Positions 29,164 through 39,750 of a stretch of DNA of 64,000 nucleotides are shown here, piece by piece. The stretch comes from JAITWN01 sp050486285 (GTDB lineage: Bacteria; Pseudomonadota; Gammaproteobacteria; SZUA-140). The number at the start of each line of letters is the position of its first letter. The first letter of the stretch is position 1. The position numbers and the translations under genes were made by a program. The DNA is taken from the NCBI GenBank assembly GCA_050486285.1, contig JBJHCZ010000017.1, positions 4,740 to 68,739 on the forward strand, in the 5' to 3' direction. The notes beneath the pieces are model-generated. The model had not been told where the DNA came from. It saw only the letters and a program-made list of their open reading frames with translations, and did not search any database.

Positions 29164-29912
29164 TGCACGAGGTCCCAGATCTCGTGCTCCCTCCCTGCGA
29201 AGGCCCCGGCATAGCCCGGCATCGGCGTGCCGTCGAGGCCGGTGATCAGCGTGCGGTAGAGGTCCTCGGGACGACTGCCGTTGCCGAACATCTCCGGCCG
29301 GGTCAGGTCCATCGGCATGACCATGAGCCCGCGCTGGTCGCTCATGTGCAGCGCCGTCAGGCTGCCGTCGTCGCCGTGACAGGCGGCGCAGCCGAGCGTC
29401 TCGTAGAGGCCGCGACCGCGGCGGATGCTTTCCGGCGTGTACGCGGCGGGGCCGGGGTAGTCGAGGAAGCGCAGCGGGGTCTCCGTCGGCAGCGGCCGGC
29501 CGATGAATTCGGCCTCGATATAGCGCGCGACCTGGCGGATGCCGCGCTCGCCGAGATTGCGATAGGCCGGCATGTAGCCCGGGATGCCCTTGCGGATCGT
29601 GCGCATGAGGTCGGTCAGCAGCGGCGGTTCGCCGCTCGGCGTCGAGCGGAACTTGAAGGTCGAAGTCGTGAAATCGTTCGGGCGCGGGTGCGAGTACGGC
29701 CCGAGGAAGATCGCCGCGCCGCCGTCGCCGTGGCCGCGCGTGCCGTGACAGGAGACGCAGCTCATCTCGTAGATCATCCGGCCTGCACGCAGCTCGGCGG
29801 CATCGTGGTGGTGATGGTCGTGCCGATGCGGGTCATCGTCCGCGATGACCGCGGCGGTGATGAGCAACGCGAGCGAGAGCAGGATTATTGCGATTGCGGG
29901 CGGGTGTTTCAT
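29136..29912 (-). CDS. Diheme c-type cytochrome with His-rich N-terminus
   Basis: The 258-residue periplasmic protein starts at 29912, where GGAG lies 8 nt upstream; an ATG two codons earlier would be too close. A signal peptide is followed by a mature N-terminus DDDPHRHDHHHHD. Two haem sites are present: CVSCH (52-56) and CAACH (175-179). Candidate Met ligands lie in GYMPAY and TPMPGY. It forms a likely operon, 25 bp downstream of the cytochrome-barrel fusion, and may take electrons from it. Partner oxidase or reductase genes are not in the window. Confidence 0.85.
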   Translation of the reverse strand: MKHPPAIAIILLSLALLITAAVIADDDPHRHDHHHHDAAELRAGRMIYEMSCVSCHGTRGHGDGGAAIFLGPYSHPRPNDFTTSTFKFRSTPSGEPPLLTDLMRTIRKGIPGYMPAYRNLGERGIRQVARYIEAEFIGRPLPTETPLRFLDYPGPAAYTPESIRRGRGLYETLGCAACHGDDGSLTALHMSDQRGLMVMPMDLTRPEMFGNGSRPEDLYRTLITGLDGTPMPGYAGAFAGREHEIWDLVHYLISLEVP

Positions 29913-29937
29913 GATCATGTCTCCTTCGGCGCGCGCG

Positions 29938-31299
29938 TCAGAATACGAGGTCGAGGCCGGCCGTGAACAGGTGGCGGAAGTTCTGCAACGGATTTGCGCT
30001 GACGTCGCCGGCGTTGTAGCTGTCGCGCAGCCACAGCGACAGATTGTCGCGCAGATAGTAGCGACCCTGCAGCGAGAGCACACTGCCGTCGGCCCGCTGG
30101 TCGATGAAGCCGCCGGCATCCAGGCGGTCGTAACGCAAGGACCACAGCCAGGCGTCGGTCGCGAGCCAGTCGGCCTGGACCGTCACGCCGAGGGCGCGGT
30201 CGTCGAACGGCGCGATGCCGTCGGGCAGCTCACGGAGTTGGTCGCGGATCACCGCGCCATAGACATCGAAATGGCGCCAGCGCAGGTTCGCGGCGAGGCC
30301 GGTACGCAGCCAGTCGATCGGGAGGCCGCCGACCTGCGCGGTCTCGAAGCCCCGCTGCACGAGCGCCGAGACGCTGCCGGAGACATAGCGGCGGCCGCCG
30401 AAGTTCATCCTCGCCATCAGGTAGGGATCCTTCTTGCGGTTCGCGTCCCTGTCTCCGGTGGCGGCCCCCTGCAGGATGCCGGCCTGCAGCAGGAAACGGC
30501 CGATCATCAGGTGGGTATCGATGCCGGTGTCGCCGTCCGTGTTGTACAGCACCGGTTCGGTGACCTCGAGCGGGCGGCCGTCCAGGGTCTCGACGCCGAA
30601 GAACTTCGCCGCGAAGGCATAGGGCCTGAGCGCGAAGCGGGTCGTCGTCCCGCCTGCAGTGCTGCCGCCGATATTTTCGATCAGCTGGCGGTTGGTCGGA
30701 TACGAGAAGTTCGTCGACGGGTCGATCTTGCCGGCCATGATCATCGGTCCCATCACCATGGGTCCGCCGCCATGTCCGCCGTGTCCACCGCCGCGTCGCC
30801 ATAGCGCCTCGAGGTTCGCCAGCACGAAGAACTCGTGGCCGATGCCGAATTCCTCTTCGTCACCCTCGAAGGTGAAGAAATAACTGATGTCGTCGGTCAG
30901 CGTGCCGGTGAGATAGAGCTCGGCGCTGCGCAGCGAGGCGATGTCCAGTGCGTCATCGCCGGCGGCAGCGCCGTCGGTCCCGGCGAGGATATCGCCGCGC
31001 GCGCGCACGGACAGCGAGTTCAACAGGTCGGTCTCGGACCAGATCCGGCCGATCTGGCGCTTGCGGTGCCGCTCGCCGTCATTCACCGCCGGGATGCGGA
31101 AGCCGGCCATATGGAAGGCCTCGCCGAAGTCGTTGAGGCGCGGCGGCTTGGTGTGGCAGGCGGTGCACGACAGGTCGTGCTTGCGGGCGAAGGCCGGGAG
31201 CGCCTCGGCGGACGCCGGCCACAAAAGGGGTGCCATGAGGGCGGCGAGCACGATGGCGAGGGTCGCGACGCGCGCGCGCGAAGACTGCGATGATGACAT
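29938..31299 (-). CDS. Fused monoheme cytochrome c/outer-membrane beta-barrel (Cyc2-like)
   Basis: The 453-residue protein starts at 31299 (GGAG 8 nt upstream). It has a signal peptide, then LPAFARKHDLSCTACHTKPP with one haem site CTACH at 45-49 and the following LNDFGEAFHMAGFRIP. This head closely resembles that of Cyc2-type and related fused cytochrome-porins. The remaining about 380 residues show alternating beta-strand pattern and end in Phe (TAGLDLVF), the outer-membrane insertion signal. A Gly/His/Met-rich loop (GGGHGGHGGGPMVMGPMIM) sits near residue 170. Cyc2 oxidises extracellular Fe(II); that function here is a hypothesis. Confidence 0.75.
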   Translation of the reverse strand: MSSSQSSRARVATLAIVLAALMAPLLWPASAEALPAFARKHDLSCTACHTKPPRLNDFGEAFHMAGFRIPAVNDGERHRKRQIGRIWSETDLLNSLSVRARGDILAGTDGAAAGDDALDIASLRSAELYLTGTLTDDISYFFTFEGDEEEFGIGHEFFVLANLEALWRRGGGHGGHGGGPMVMGPMIMAGKIDPSTNFSYPTNRQLIENIGGSTAGGTTTRFALRPYAFAAKFFGVETLDGRPLEVTEPVLYNTDGDTGIDTHLMIGRFLLQAGILQGAATGDRDANRKKDPYLMARMNFGGRRYVSGSVSALVQRGFETAQVGGLPIDWLRTGLAANLRWRHFDVYGAVIRDQLRELPDGIAPFDDRALGVTVQADWLATDAWLWSLRYDRLDAGGFIDQRADGSVLSLQGRYYLRDNLSLWLRDSYNAGDVSANPLQNFRHLFTAGLDLVF

Positions 31300-31415
31300 G
31301 AACAATACTCCGTGATCCTGTGTGGCCGCCTGCGGCGGCGGCGGGCGGTGCCGTTGCGTGCACGGGGGAGACGAGGTATCGGCGCTCGCGCGAGCGAACG
31401 GACGCACCCCTCCCG

Positions 31416-31805
31416 TCAGGCCGGGATCGGAGGTCGGTAGAGCGAGGTGGCGGTGGTGGCGGTCAGGAAAGGCATGATCGTGAAGCGGAGTCCGGAGACG
31501 GGGATGGCGGGCGCGTCGGCAGCGGCGGCCGGCAGCAGCGACGCGCAACTGCCGATACAGCACAGGCAGGCGCGCGACTCTTCGCAGGTGGTGTCGCTCG
31601 AATGGACGACGACGCCGTCATCCTCCGCATCCACGCCATGGTGGGCATGGGCGGGATCGTGAGCCGTGTGGACGACCTCGGCGGACACAGGTGCTTCGCC
31701 GCCGGCGTGGACATGCCCGCCGAGCGCGGCGAAGGCGCCTTGGGACAGGAAGGCCAGCAGCGCGGCGAAAGCGACCGCGGCCTTGCGTCTCCGCGACAGG
31801 GTCAT
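31416..31805 (-). CDS. Secreted Cys/His-rich small protein (DUF2946-like)
   Basis: The 129-residue product has a signal peptide (residues 1-27, SQGAFA). A His-rich stretch follows (HTAHDPAHAHHGVD), then a Cys cluster CEESRACLCCIGSC and a C-terminus ending SLYRPPIPA. Small periplasmic proteins with this layout (DUF2946-like) accompany copper or cobalt/zinc efflux genes. It heads the minus-strand cytochrome group, 116 bp before the barrel gene. The family link is a resemblance, not proof. Confidence 0.65.
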   Translation of the reverse strand: MTLSRRRKAAVAFAALLAFLSQGAFAALGGHVHAGGEAPVSAEVVHTAHDPAHAHHGVDAEDDGVVVHSSDTTCEESRACLCCIGSCASLLPAAAADAPAIPVSGLRFTIMPFLTATTATSLYRPPIPA

Positions 31806-31879
31806 GGTAATCTCACCCGGTTCCGGTGGAGTCGAGTCATGATCGGGGATTCTAGCGCAAAACGAACGGCGATGTCGCG

Positions 31880-33391
31880 ATGACCGGACCGCGCCTGCTC
31901 GAACGCCTCGAACGCGCGGGCAATGCCCTGCCGCATCCGGCGACGCTGTTCGCGATCGCGCTCATCGTCGTCATGCTGCTGTCGCAGCTCGCGGCCTGGG
32001 CCGGCTGGTCGGTCGAGCGGCCGGCGCCGGACGGCGACGGCACGATCACCGTCGTCGCCAGGAGTCTGTTCGACAGCGACGGCCTGTGGTGGCTGCTGTC
32101 GACGATGGTCGAGAACTTCGTGACCTTCCCGCCGCTCGGCATCGTGCTGGTCGCGATGCTCGGCATCGGTCTCGCCGAACGCAGCGGTCTGCTGCCGGCG
32201 CTGATCGGGCGCGCGCTGCGGGTGACACCGCAACACCTGCTGACGCCGTCGGTCGTGTTCATCGGCATCCTGTCGTCGATGACGCTCGACGCCGGCTATG
32301 TCGTGCTGCCGCCGCTCGCCGCCGCGCTCTATCACGCCGCCGGCCGTCCCCCGTTGGCCGGCCTCGCCGCGGCCTTCGCCGGCGTCTCGGCCGGCTTCAG
32401 CGCGAACCTGTTCATCACCGGCCTCGATCCGCTGCTTGCCGGCTTCACACAGGCCGGCGCGCAGATCCTCGCGCCGGACTATCGCGTCGCCGTCACCGCG
32501 AACTGGTGGCTGATGATCGTGTCCACGGCACTGCTGACGCTGGTCGGCTGGTGGGTGACCGCCCGCTACGTCGAACCGCGCTGCGCGGCTGTGCCGGTGC
32601 AGGCCGCAGGCGGGGAGGGTGAGTCCATCGACCCGAACGCGGCCTCGTCGCGCGGCCTCGTCGCCGCCGGCATCGCCTTCGCGCTGGCCCTCGCCGCCGT
32701 GCTGCTGCTGGTGCTGCTGCCGGGCGCGCCGCTGCACGGCGACGGCACGCACTTCCCGCGCTGGGTCGAGGCGATGATCCCGCTGCTGTTCCTGGTCTTT
32801 CTCGCGCCGGGCCTCGCCTACGGCATCGCCGCCGGCACGATCCGCAGCGACCGCGACGCGGCGCGGATGATGGCGGACACCCTCGCCGCGCTGGCGCCGT
32901 ATATCGTGCTCGCGTTCTTCGCCGCGCAGTTCATCGCGGCGTTCCGCTACAGCGAACTCGGTCTGCTGCTCGCGATCGCCGGCGGCGAATGGCTGGCGAC
33001 GCTGCCGCTGCCGGCGACCGCGCTGGTACTCGCGTTCATCGTCATGGTCGCGATCGCGAACCTGTTCATCGGCTCGGCGTCGGCGAAATACGCCTTCTTC
33101 GCGCCGGTGTTCGTACCGATGCTGATGATGGCCGGCATCAGTCCCGAGTTGACCCAGGCCGCCTACCGCATCGGCGACTCGATCACCAATGTGGTGACGC
33201 CGCTGAATCCGTACTGGGTCATCCTGCTCGCCTTCATGCAGCGTTGGCGCGCCGATGCCGGCATCGGCACGCTGATCGCGCTGATGATCCCGTATACGGT
33301 CGCCTTCGCGCTGGTGTGGCCGCTGCTGCTGTTGCTGTGGATGCTGACCGGCCTGCCGCTCGGCCCGGGCGGCGGCCTCAACTGGCCCTGA
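31880..33391 (+). CDS. AbgT-family transporter
   Basis: The 503-residue membrane protein has about 11-13 segments. Family marks are ALPHPATLF near the N-terminus, NLFIGSASAKYAFFAPVFVPML and YRIGDSITNVVTPLNPYW near the end. AbgT proteins import p-aminobenzoyl-glutamate or export sulfonamides. Neighbouring abgAB hydrolase genes are absent, so export is as likely as uptake. Divergent from the metal-island minus-strand operon. Confidence 0.88.
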   Translation: MTGPRLLERLERAGNALPHPATLFAIALIVVMLLSQLAAWAGWSVERPAPDGDGTITVVARSLFDSDGLWWLLSTMVENFVTFPPLGIVLVAMLGIGLAERSGLLPALIGRALRVTPQHLLTPSVVFIGILSSMTLDAGYVVLPPLAAALYHAAGRPPLAGLAAAFAGVSAGFSANLFITGLDPLLAGFTQAGAQILAPDYRVAVTANWWLMIVSTALLTLVGWWVTARYVEPRCAAVPVQAAGGEGESIDPNAASSRGLVAAGIAFALALAAVLLLVLLPGAPLHGDGTHFPRWVEAMIPLLFLVFLAPGLAYGIAAGTIRSDRDAARMMADTLAALAPYIVLAFFAAQFIAAFRYSELGLLLAIAGGEWLATLPLPATALVLAFIVMVAIANLFIGSASAKYAFFAPVFVPMLMMAGISPELTQAAYRIGDSITNVVTPLNPYWVILLAFMQRWRADAGIGTLIALMIPYTVAFALVWPLLLLLWMLTGLPLGPGGGLNWP

Positions 33392-33412
33392 GCCCTTCGA
33401 AGCAGCCGCGCT

Positions 33413-33626
33413 TGCCGGATCGGGGGCCGGTCCCGCCGATCGTGCCCGCGATACGAGCCGGAAGCCTGCGGGTGGCCTGACGGCTTGCGGGACCTTCAGG
33501 CCGCAGGGATGCGGCCTGGGAGCGTACATGGATGTATTAACAGCGTGTCCCGCAAGCCGTCAGGCCACCCGCAGGCTTCCAACCACTACGCTATGAGGAT
33601 CGGCGGGACCGGCCCCCGATCCGGCG
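33413..33626 (+). repeat. Hairpin element B (type 1, two-tier stem)
   Basis: The inner stem is a perfect 34 bp (33460-33493 with 33547-33580). The outer stem is 29 bp (33413-33441 with 33598-33626), one U-G. They are separated by 18/17-nt internal loops. In the core, hairpin 1 is CAGGCCGC/GCGGCCTG with loop AGGGAT (33497-33518), in which a C-G pair of element A is replaced by A-T. Hairpin 2 is TACA-TGGA-TGTA (33525-33536). GGA triplets are 20 nt apart. It fills most of the 380-bp gap upstream of the Pho-box porin promoter. Confidence 0.85.
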
Positions 33627-33668
33627 CCGATGTTGCAGGCGCGCCACACAGATTCCGCTTTAACCAAA

Positions 33669-33713
33669 TTGTCACGATCCCGTCATTTGACTGTCACGGT
33701 CGCTGCCTACACT
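33669..33713 (+). promoter_or_regulatory. Three-repeat Pho box with -10 of the porin promoter
   Basis: TTGTCAC (33669), CCGTCAT (33680) and CTGTCAC (33691) are 7-mers separated by exactly 4 bp, the 11-bp period of PhoB sites (consensus CTGTCAT). A -10 hexamer TACACT (33708-33713) follows the last repeat by 10 bp, the same spacing as at E. coli phoA. There is no separate -35, as expected for PhoB-dependent promoters. This predicts induction by phosphate starvation. Confidence 0.85.
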
Positions 33714-33813
33714 GCCTCCTGCATGCCGGGGATCGGGAATCCGTCCGGACACGAGCAACTGGAGAGCGGAAATGATGATCAGCGGTTTCACACAAAAGAC
33801 TCGGGAGACAGCA

Positions 33814-34965
33814 ATGACACAGCGTTTCAAACTGACAGCACTCGCGGCGGCCGTGGCGATGTTCGCCGCCGCGCCGGCGTTCGCGGAGAAGGTCGAGACC
33901 AAGGGCGGCCTGAAGGTCACCTCCGATGACGGCAAGTTTTCGTTCCAGCTCGGCGGCCGCGTGCACGCCGATGCCTATATCTTCGACGAAGACGCCGTTC
34001 GTACCGTCAGTACCACGGAGTTTCGCCGCACGCGCCTGACGCTGACCGGCAAGCTCTATGACTGGGATTACAAGATCGAGCAGGACTTCTCGGCCGGCAA
34101 CACCACGGCCGGCTATCGCGACGTCTTCCTGTCGACGAAGACCATGGGCGGCACGGTCATGTTCGGCCAGTTCAAGCCCTTCCGCGCGATGGAGGAGATG
34201 ACCAGCTCCAACGAGATCACGATGATGGAGCGCCCGTTCGCGACCGCGACCGGCCTCTATAACGGCAGGCAGTTTCAGCAGGGCGTCGGCTATCGCACAG
34301 GCGCGGACAACTGGACCGGCGGCGTCTCGGTATTCAACCTGCGTGACGCGGCGGGCGCGCGCAACGCCGGCGTCGGCTTCGCGGGTCGCGTGACCTTCGC
34401 GCCGGTGATGACCGACATGAGCACGGTTCACGTTGGCGCGTCGTACAGCAGCGAGAATGCGAACCGCGACTCGGCGGTCGCCAGCGCCTCCGCCAGCTAT
34501 GCCGGCCGCCGCGGCCCGTCGCAGACGATCGCGAGCGTGGGCGCAGGCAGGACGATCGATGCCGTCGGCCTCGAGTTCGGCATGACCCAGGGTCCGTTCT
34601 TCGTGCAGGCCGAATACGCGATGGCGACCTTCGGCCAGAACACCGGCGCCGACCAGGACGTCAACACCTACTATCTCATGGGCAGCTGGATGCTGACCGG
34701 CGAGACCAAGCCCTATCACAAGGGCAACGGCGTATTCCGCTCGGTCAGGCCGAAGAACGAGTCCGGCGCATGGGAGCTGACGGCGCGTTACGACACGATC
34801 GAGAACAAGGACATCACCGATCGCTCCGCGACCTCGACGACGGTCGGCGTCAACTACTACATCAACCCGGCGATGCGCTTCATGCTCAATTACACGATGG
34901 GCGAGAACGACGTCAACGGCGACGAGACGAAGCAGATCGCGCTGCGCGGTCAGCTGGCATTCTGA
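33814..34965 (+). CDS. Phosphate/polyanion-selective porin, OprP/OprO-like
   Basis: The 383-residue outer-membrane barrel has a signal peptide MTQRFKLTALAAAVAMFAAA ending AFA. The start at 33814 (GGGAG 7 nt upstream) is preferred over 33772, which would put 14 polar residues ahead of the signal. The N-terminal FSFQLGGRVHADAYIFDED, the RRTRLTLTGKLYDWDYKIEQDF block and terminal Phe fit OprO/P porins. The Pho box upstream strongly supports phosphate uptake. A strong terminator follows. Confidence 0.9.
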   Translation: MTQRFKLTALAAAVAMFAAAPAFAEKVETKGGLKVTSDDGKFSFQLGGRVHADAYIFDEDAVRTVSTTEFRRTRLTLTGKLYDWDYKIEQDFSAGNTTAGYRDVFLSTKTMGGTVMFGQFKPFRAMEEMTSSNEITMMERPFATATGLYNGRQFQQGVGYRTGADNWTGGVSVFNLRDAAGARNAGVGFAGRVTFAPVMTDMSTVHVGASYSSENANRDSAVASASASYAGRRGPSQTIASVGAGRTIDAVGLEFGMTQGPFFVQAEYAMATFGQNTGADQDVNTYYLMGSWMLTGETKPYHKGNGVFRSVRPKNESGAWELTARYDTIENKDITDRSATSTTVGVNYYINPAMRFMLNYTMGENDVNGDETKQIALRGQLAF

Positions 34966-34986
34966 TCGCCGTTATCCGGTGCTGAC

Positions 34987-35027
34987 ACGGGGCGATGGCC
35001 GTCCGGCCATCGCCCCGTTTCTTTTTT
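34987..35027 (+). terminator. Rho-independent terminator of the porin gene
   Basis: A perfect 14-bp stem (ACGGGGCGATGGCC with its complement, 34987-35018) has a GTCC loop and is followed by TTTCTTTTTT, 22 bp past the porin stop. It is the clearest intrinsic terminator in the window. Confidence 0.95.
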
Positions 35028-35075
35028 CCGCGGGGTGACGGTATTCCGCCGTTTGTCGCCTGAGCGTGGAACAGA

Positions 35076-35103
35076 TTGACACCCGATGGTCACGGTGTAT
35101 GCT
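35076..35103 (+). promoter_or_regulatory. Sigma-70-type promoter of the DUF2934 gene
   Basis: TTGACA (35076-35081) and TATGCT (35098-35103) are 16 bp apart, close to consensus. They lie about 95 bp upstream of the ATG at 35200. Confidence 0.6.
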
Positions 35104-35199
35104 CGAATCGTCGGCGGGATGCCATGCCGGCGCCTGCAGTGTAGGGAGAAGGACGGCAAGCAGCGTTGCCGAACAGATTGCCCGACTTGGAGGTAAAGC

Positions 35200-35439
35200 A
35201 TGAAGACTGACGATGGAACGATGGTGCGATCCGGTGCCCCGCGACGGTCGGTTGCCCGGGTACGGCAAGCCGTGTCGCCTGAGACCGGCGGCGTCTCGAT
35301 CTCGGGGGATGAACGTCGTCACCTGATCGCCGAGGCGGCGTATTTCCGCGCGGAGGCTCGCGGCTTCGCGCCCGGCCAGGAGCTCGACGACTGGTTGCAG
35401 GCCGAAGCGGAGGTCGATACGGCGCTGCTGCGCCACTGA
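35200..35439 (+). CDS. DUF2934 family protein
   Basis: The 79-residue protein has a disordered N-terminus (about 1-35), then the DUF2934 helix pair ERRHLIAEAAYFRAEARGFA and DDWLQAEAEVD. Members are short, single-domain and of unknown function, frequent in environmental Proteobacteria. A consensus promoter and GGAGG ribosome site (8 nt before ATG) suggest good expression. A different transporter gene follows after 160 bp. Confidence 0.82.
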   Translation: MKTDDGTMVRSGAPRRSVARVRQAVSPETGGVSISGDERRHLIAEAAYFRAEARGFAPGQELDDWLQAEAEVDTALLRH

Positions 35440-35601
35440 ATCCCGGCGTTTTCTGACGCCGGGCGCCGGTGGCTGGTCCGGGCGGGGTCACCCGCCGTCG
35501 GGCTGCCGGCTTGTCTGCCCCGGTGTATATGATAGAGTCCTCCCGGCGCCGGGATCCGACCGGCGAGGACCGAAGCCGGACCCCAGCTTCCCGCATCCCC
35601 G

Positions 35602-36894
35602 ATGCTTTTCGTCGCCCTCTCGATCTTCGTATTGACGATCGCGCTCGTCATCTGGCAGCCGCGCGGGCTCGGCATCGGCTGGAGCGCGCTGGCCGGGGCG
35701 GTGCTGGCGCTGGCGACCGGCGTCGTCGGGCTCGCCGATGTGCCGGTCGTCGTCGGTATCGTCTGGAACGCCACGCTTGCGTTCGTGTTCATCGTCATCA
35801 TCGCGCTGCTGCTCGACGAGGCCGGCTATTTCGAATGGGCGGCGCTGCATGTCGCGCGCTGGGGCCGCGGCAGCGGCCTCAGGCTCTATGTCTTCGTGAT
35901 CCTGCTCGGCGCGGCGGTCTCGGCGATCTTCGCGAACGACGGCGCGGTGCTGATCCTGACGCCGATCGTGCTCGAGATGTTGCGCGCGCTGGGGTTTCCC
36001 GCCGCCGCGGCCTTCGCGTTCGTCATCGCCGCCGGCTTCATCGCCGACGCCGCGAGTCTGCCGCTGGTGATCTCGAACCTCGTCAACATCATGTCGGCGG
36101 ACTTTTTCGGGATAGGTTTCGCCGAATATGCCGCGGTCATGGCCGTCGTCAATCTGGTCGCCGTTGCCGTATCACTCGGGGTGTTGCTGCTGATGTTCCG
36201 CGCGCATATCCCGCGGGTCTATGATGCATCGGCGCTGCGCATGCCATCGGCTGCCATCAGGGATCCGGCGGTCTTCAGGACCGGGTGGTGGGTGCTGGCG
36301 CTGATGATGGCGGCCTTTCTCATCCTCGAACCGCTCGGGGTACCGGTATCCGCGATCGTCGGCGCCGGCGCGCTGGTCCTCCTGCTGGTCGCGGCGCGGG
36401 GAGACGCGATATCGACGCGGCGCGTGCTGCTCGGCGCGCCATGGCAGATCGTGATCTTTTCCGTCGGGATGTATCTGGTCGTCTACGGGCTGCGAAACCA
36501 GGGGCTGACCGGGGAGATCGCGGGGGCGCTCGACTGGCTGGCGCAATCCGGCGTCGTCGCGGCAGCGGTCGGCACCGGTGTCCTTGCCGCGCTGATGGCG
36601 TCGGTCATGAATAATCTGCCGGCGGTCATGGTCGTCGCATTGTCGATCGACGAGACGGCCGCGACCGGGGTCGTTCGCGAGGCGATGATCTACGCCAACG
36701 TGATCGGCACCGATATCGGTCCGAAGCTGACGCCGATCGGCAGCCTCGCGACGCTGCTGTGGCTGCACGTGCTCGCGCGCAAGGGGATCACGATCTCCTG
36801 GCGGGAATATATGCGCATCGGGCTGCTGATCGTCCCGCCGGTATTGCTGACGACGCTGCTGGCGCTCGCCGGCTGGCTCAGCCTGATCCGCTAG
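35602..36894 (+). CDS. arsB: ArsB/ion-transporter-superfamily arsenite permease
   Basis: The 430-residue protein has about 11-12 membrane segments and matches ArsB in length. Shared motifs are FANDGAVLILTPIVLEML, FIADAASLPLVISNLVNI and MNNLPAVMVVALSI, with GTDIGPKLTPIGSLATLLWL near the end. No arsR, arsC or arsA is beside it, so arsenite export is expected from family alone. It may depend on regulators elsewhere. Convergent with acs. Confidence 0.85.
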   Translation: MLFVALSIFVLTIALVIWQPRGLGIGWSALAGAVLALATGVVGLADVPVVVGIVWNATLAFVFIVIIALLLDEAGYFEWAALHVARWGRGSGLRLYVFVILLGAAVSAIFANDGAVLILTPIVLEMLRALGFPAAAAFAFVIAAGFIADAASLPLVISNLVNIMSADFFGIGFAEYAAVMAVVNLVAVAVSLGVLLLMFRAHIPRVYDASALRMPSAAIRDPAVFRTGWWVLALMMAAFLILEPLGVPVSAIVGAGALVLLLVAARGDAISTRRVLLGAPWQIVIFSVGMYLVVYGLRNQGLTGEIAGALDWLAQSGVVAAAVGTGVLAALMASVMNNLPAVMVVALSIDETAATGVVREAMIYANVIGTDIGPKLTPIGSLATLLWLHVLARKGITISWREYMRIGLLIVPPVLLTTLLALAGWLSLIR

Positions 36895-36897
36895 CGG

Positions 36898-38862
<1,965 letters not shown>

Positions 38863-38874
38863 GACGAACCCCGT

Positions 38875-38901
38875 CTGTCAGCCTGTGATACCGGCTGACA
38901 G
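38875..38901 (-). terminator. Hairpin between dksA and acs
   Basis: A 9-bp perfect stem CTGTCAGCC/GGCTGACAG with a 9-nt loop lies in the 80-bp gap between dksA and acs, 13 bp before the acs ATG. No T-run follows, so it may act as an attenuator or RNA stabiliser and not a terminator. Confidence 0.4.
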
Positions 38902-38942
38902 GTTATCAGGGATCGGAACGGGGCAACAAGCCGATGACGGGA

Positions 38943-39551
38943 TCAGCCCTTGACCTGGCGCTCGCGGATCTCGTCGAGGGTCTTGCAGTCGATGCACAGA
39001 TTCGCGGTCGGACGCGCCTCGAGGCGGCGGATGCCGATCTCGATGCCGCAGGTCTCGCAATAGCCGTACTCGCCGTTGTCGAGGTCGCGCAGCGACTCAT
39101 CGATCTTCTTGATCAGCTTGCGCTCGCGATCGCGGGTGCGCAGCTCGAGCGCGAAGTCCGATTCCTGGCTGGCGCGGTCGTTCGGGTCAGGGAAGTTCGC
39201 GGCCTCGTCGCGCATGTGATGGACGGTGCGCTCCATCTCCTCGATCAGCTTGGCCTTCCAGGTGTTGAGGATGATGCGGAAGTGCTCGACCTGCTTCGGA
39301 CTCATGTAGGCCTCGCCCTTCTTTTCCTTGTACGGCTCGATGCCGAGATAGGGCAGTTGGGTCGAGGCAGCCGCAGGCTGCGCAGGCGCCTTGTGACCGG
39401 AGCGCGCACGCGACTTCGCCGCCGGCGCACGATCCTTCTTCGGGGCGGCCTTTTTGGCCGGGACCCGGGCCTTCTTCGCCACCGCCTTCTTCTTCGCGGG
39501 GGCGGCCTTCTTCCTTGCGCCGGTTGCGGCCTTCTTCTTCGCGACGGCCAT
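38943..39551 (-). CDS. dksA: RNA polymerase-binding factor DksA with Lys/Ala-rich N-terminal extension
   Basis: The 202-residue protein works with ppGpp at RNA polymerase's secondary channel. The start is ATG at 39551 with AGGAGA upstream. Residues 1-60 are an added Lys/Ala-rich tail (AVAKKKAATGARKKAAPAKK...), absent from the 151-residue E. coli protein. The rest has the coiled-coil tip acidic pair (FPDPNDRASQESDF) and C4 zinc finger CETCGIEIGIRRLEARPTAN...CIDC. Such tails are seen in some other Gammaproteobacteria. Confidence 0.95.
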   Translation of the reverse strand: MAVAKKKAATGARKKAAPAKKKAVAKKARVPAKKAAPKKDRAPAAKSRARSGHKAPAQPAAASTQLPYLGIEPYKEKKGEAYMSPKQVEHFRIILNTWKAKLIEEMERTVHHMRDEAANFPDPNDRASQESDFALELRTRDRERKLIKKIDESLRDLDNGEYGYCETCGIEIGIRRLEARPTANLCIDCKTLDEIRERQVKG

Positions 39552-39640
39552 CAAGCTGTCTCCTGAGGGTTGGGCAAAAATAAACGCGTATTTATACCAG
39601 ATAGGCCCTTGTGGCTCAATCACTTCCGCGAGAGGGCCTC

Positions 39641-39673
39641 GGGGTCAGAGTAGACATTGTCTACTCTGACCCC
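39641..39673 (+). repeat. GGGGTCAGAGT palindrome
   Basis: A perfect 16-bp inverted repeat with a single central base (39641-39656 and 39658-39673), head GGGGTCAGAGTAGACA. It shares its first 11 bases with the cluster at 14992. It lies in the dksA-cbbY divergent gap. Confidence 0.75.
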
Positions 39674-39750
39674 GTAGCGGGGTGGGCGCAAGCGGGAGAA
39701 ATGGTGTAAGATAGCCGGCTTCTGTACTAACATTCTGAATTTAATACATA

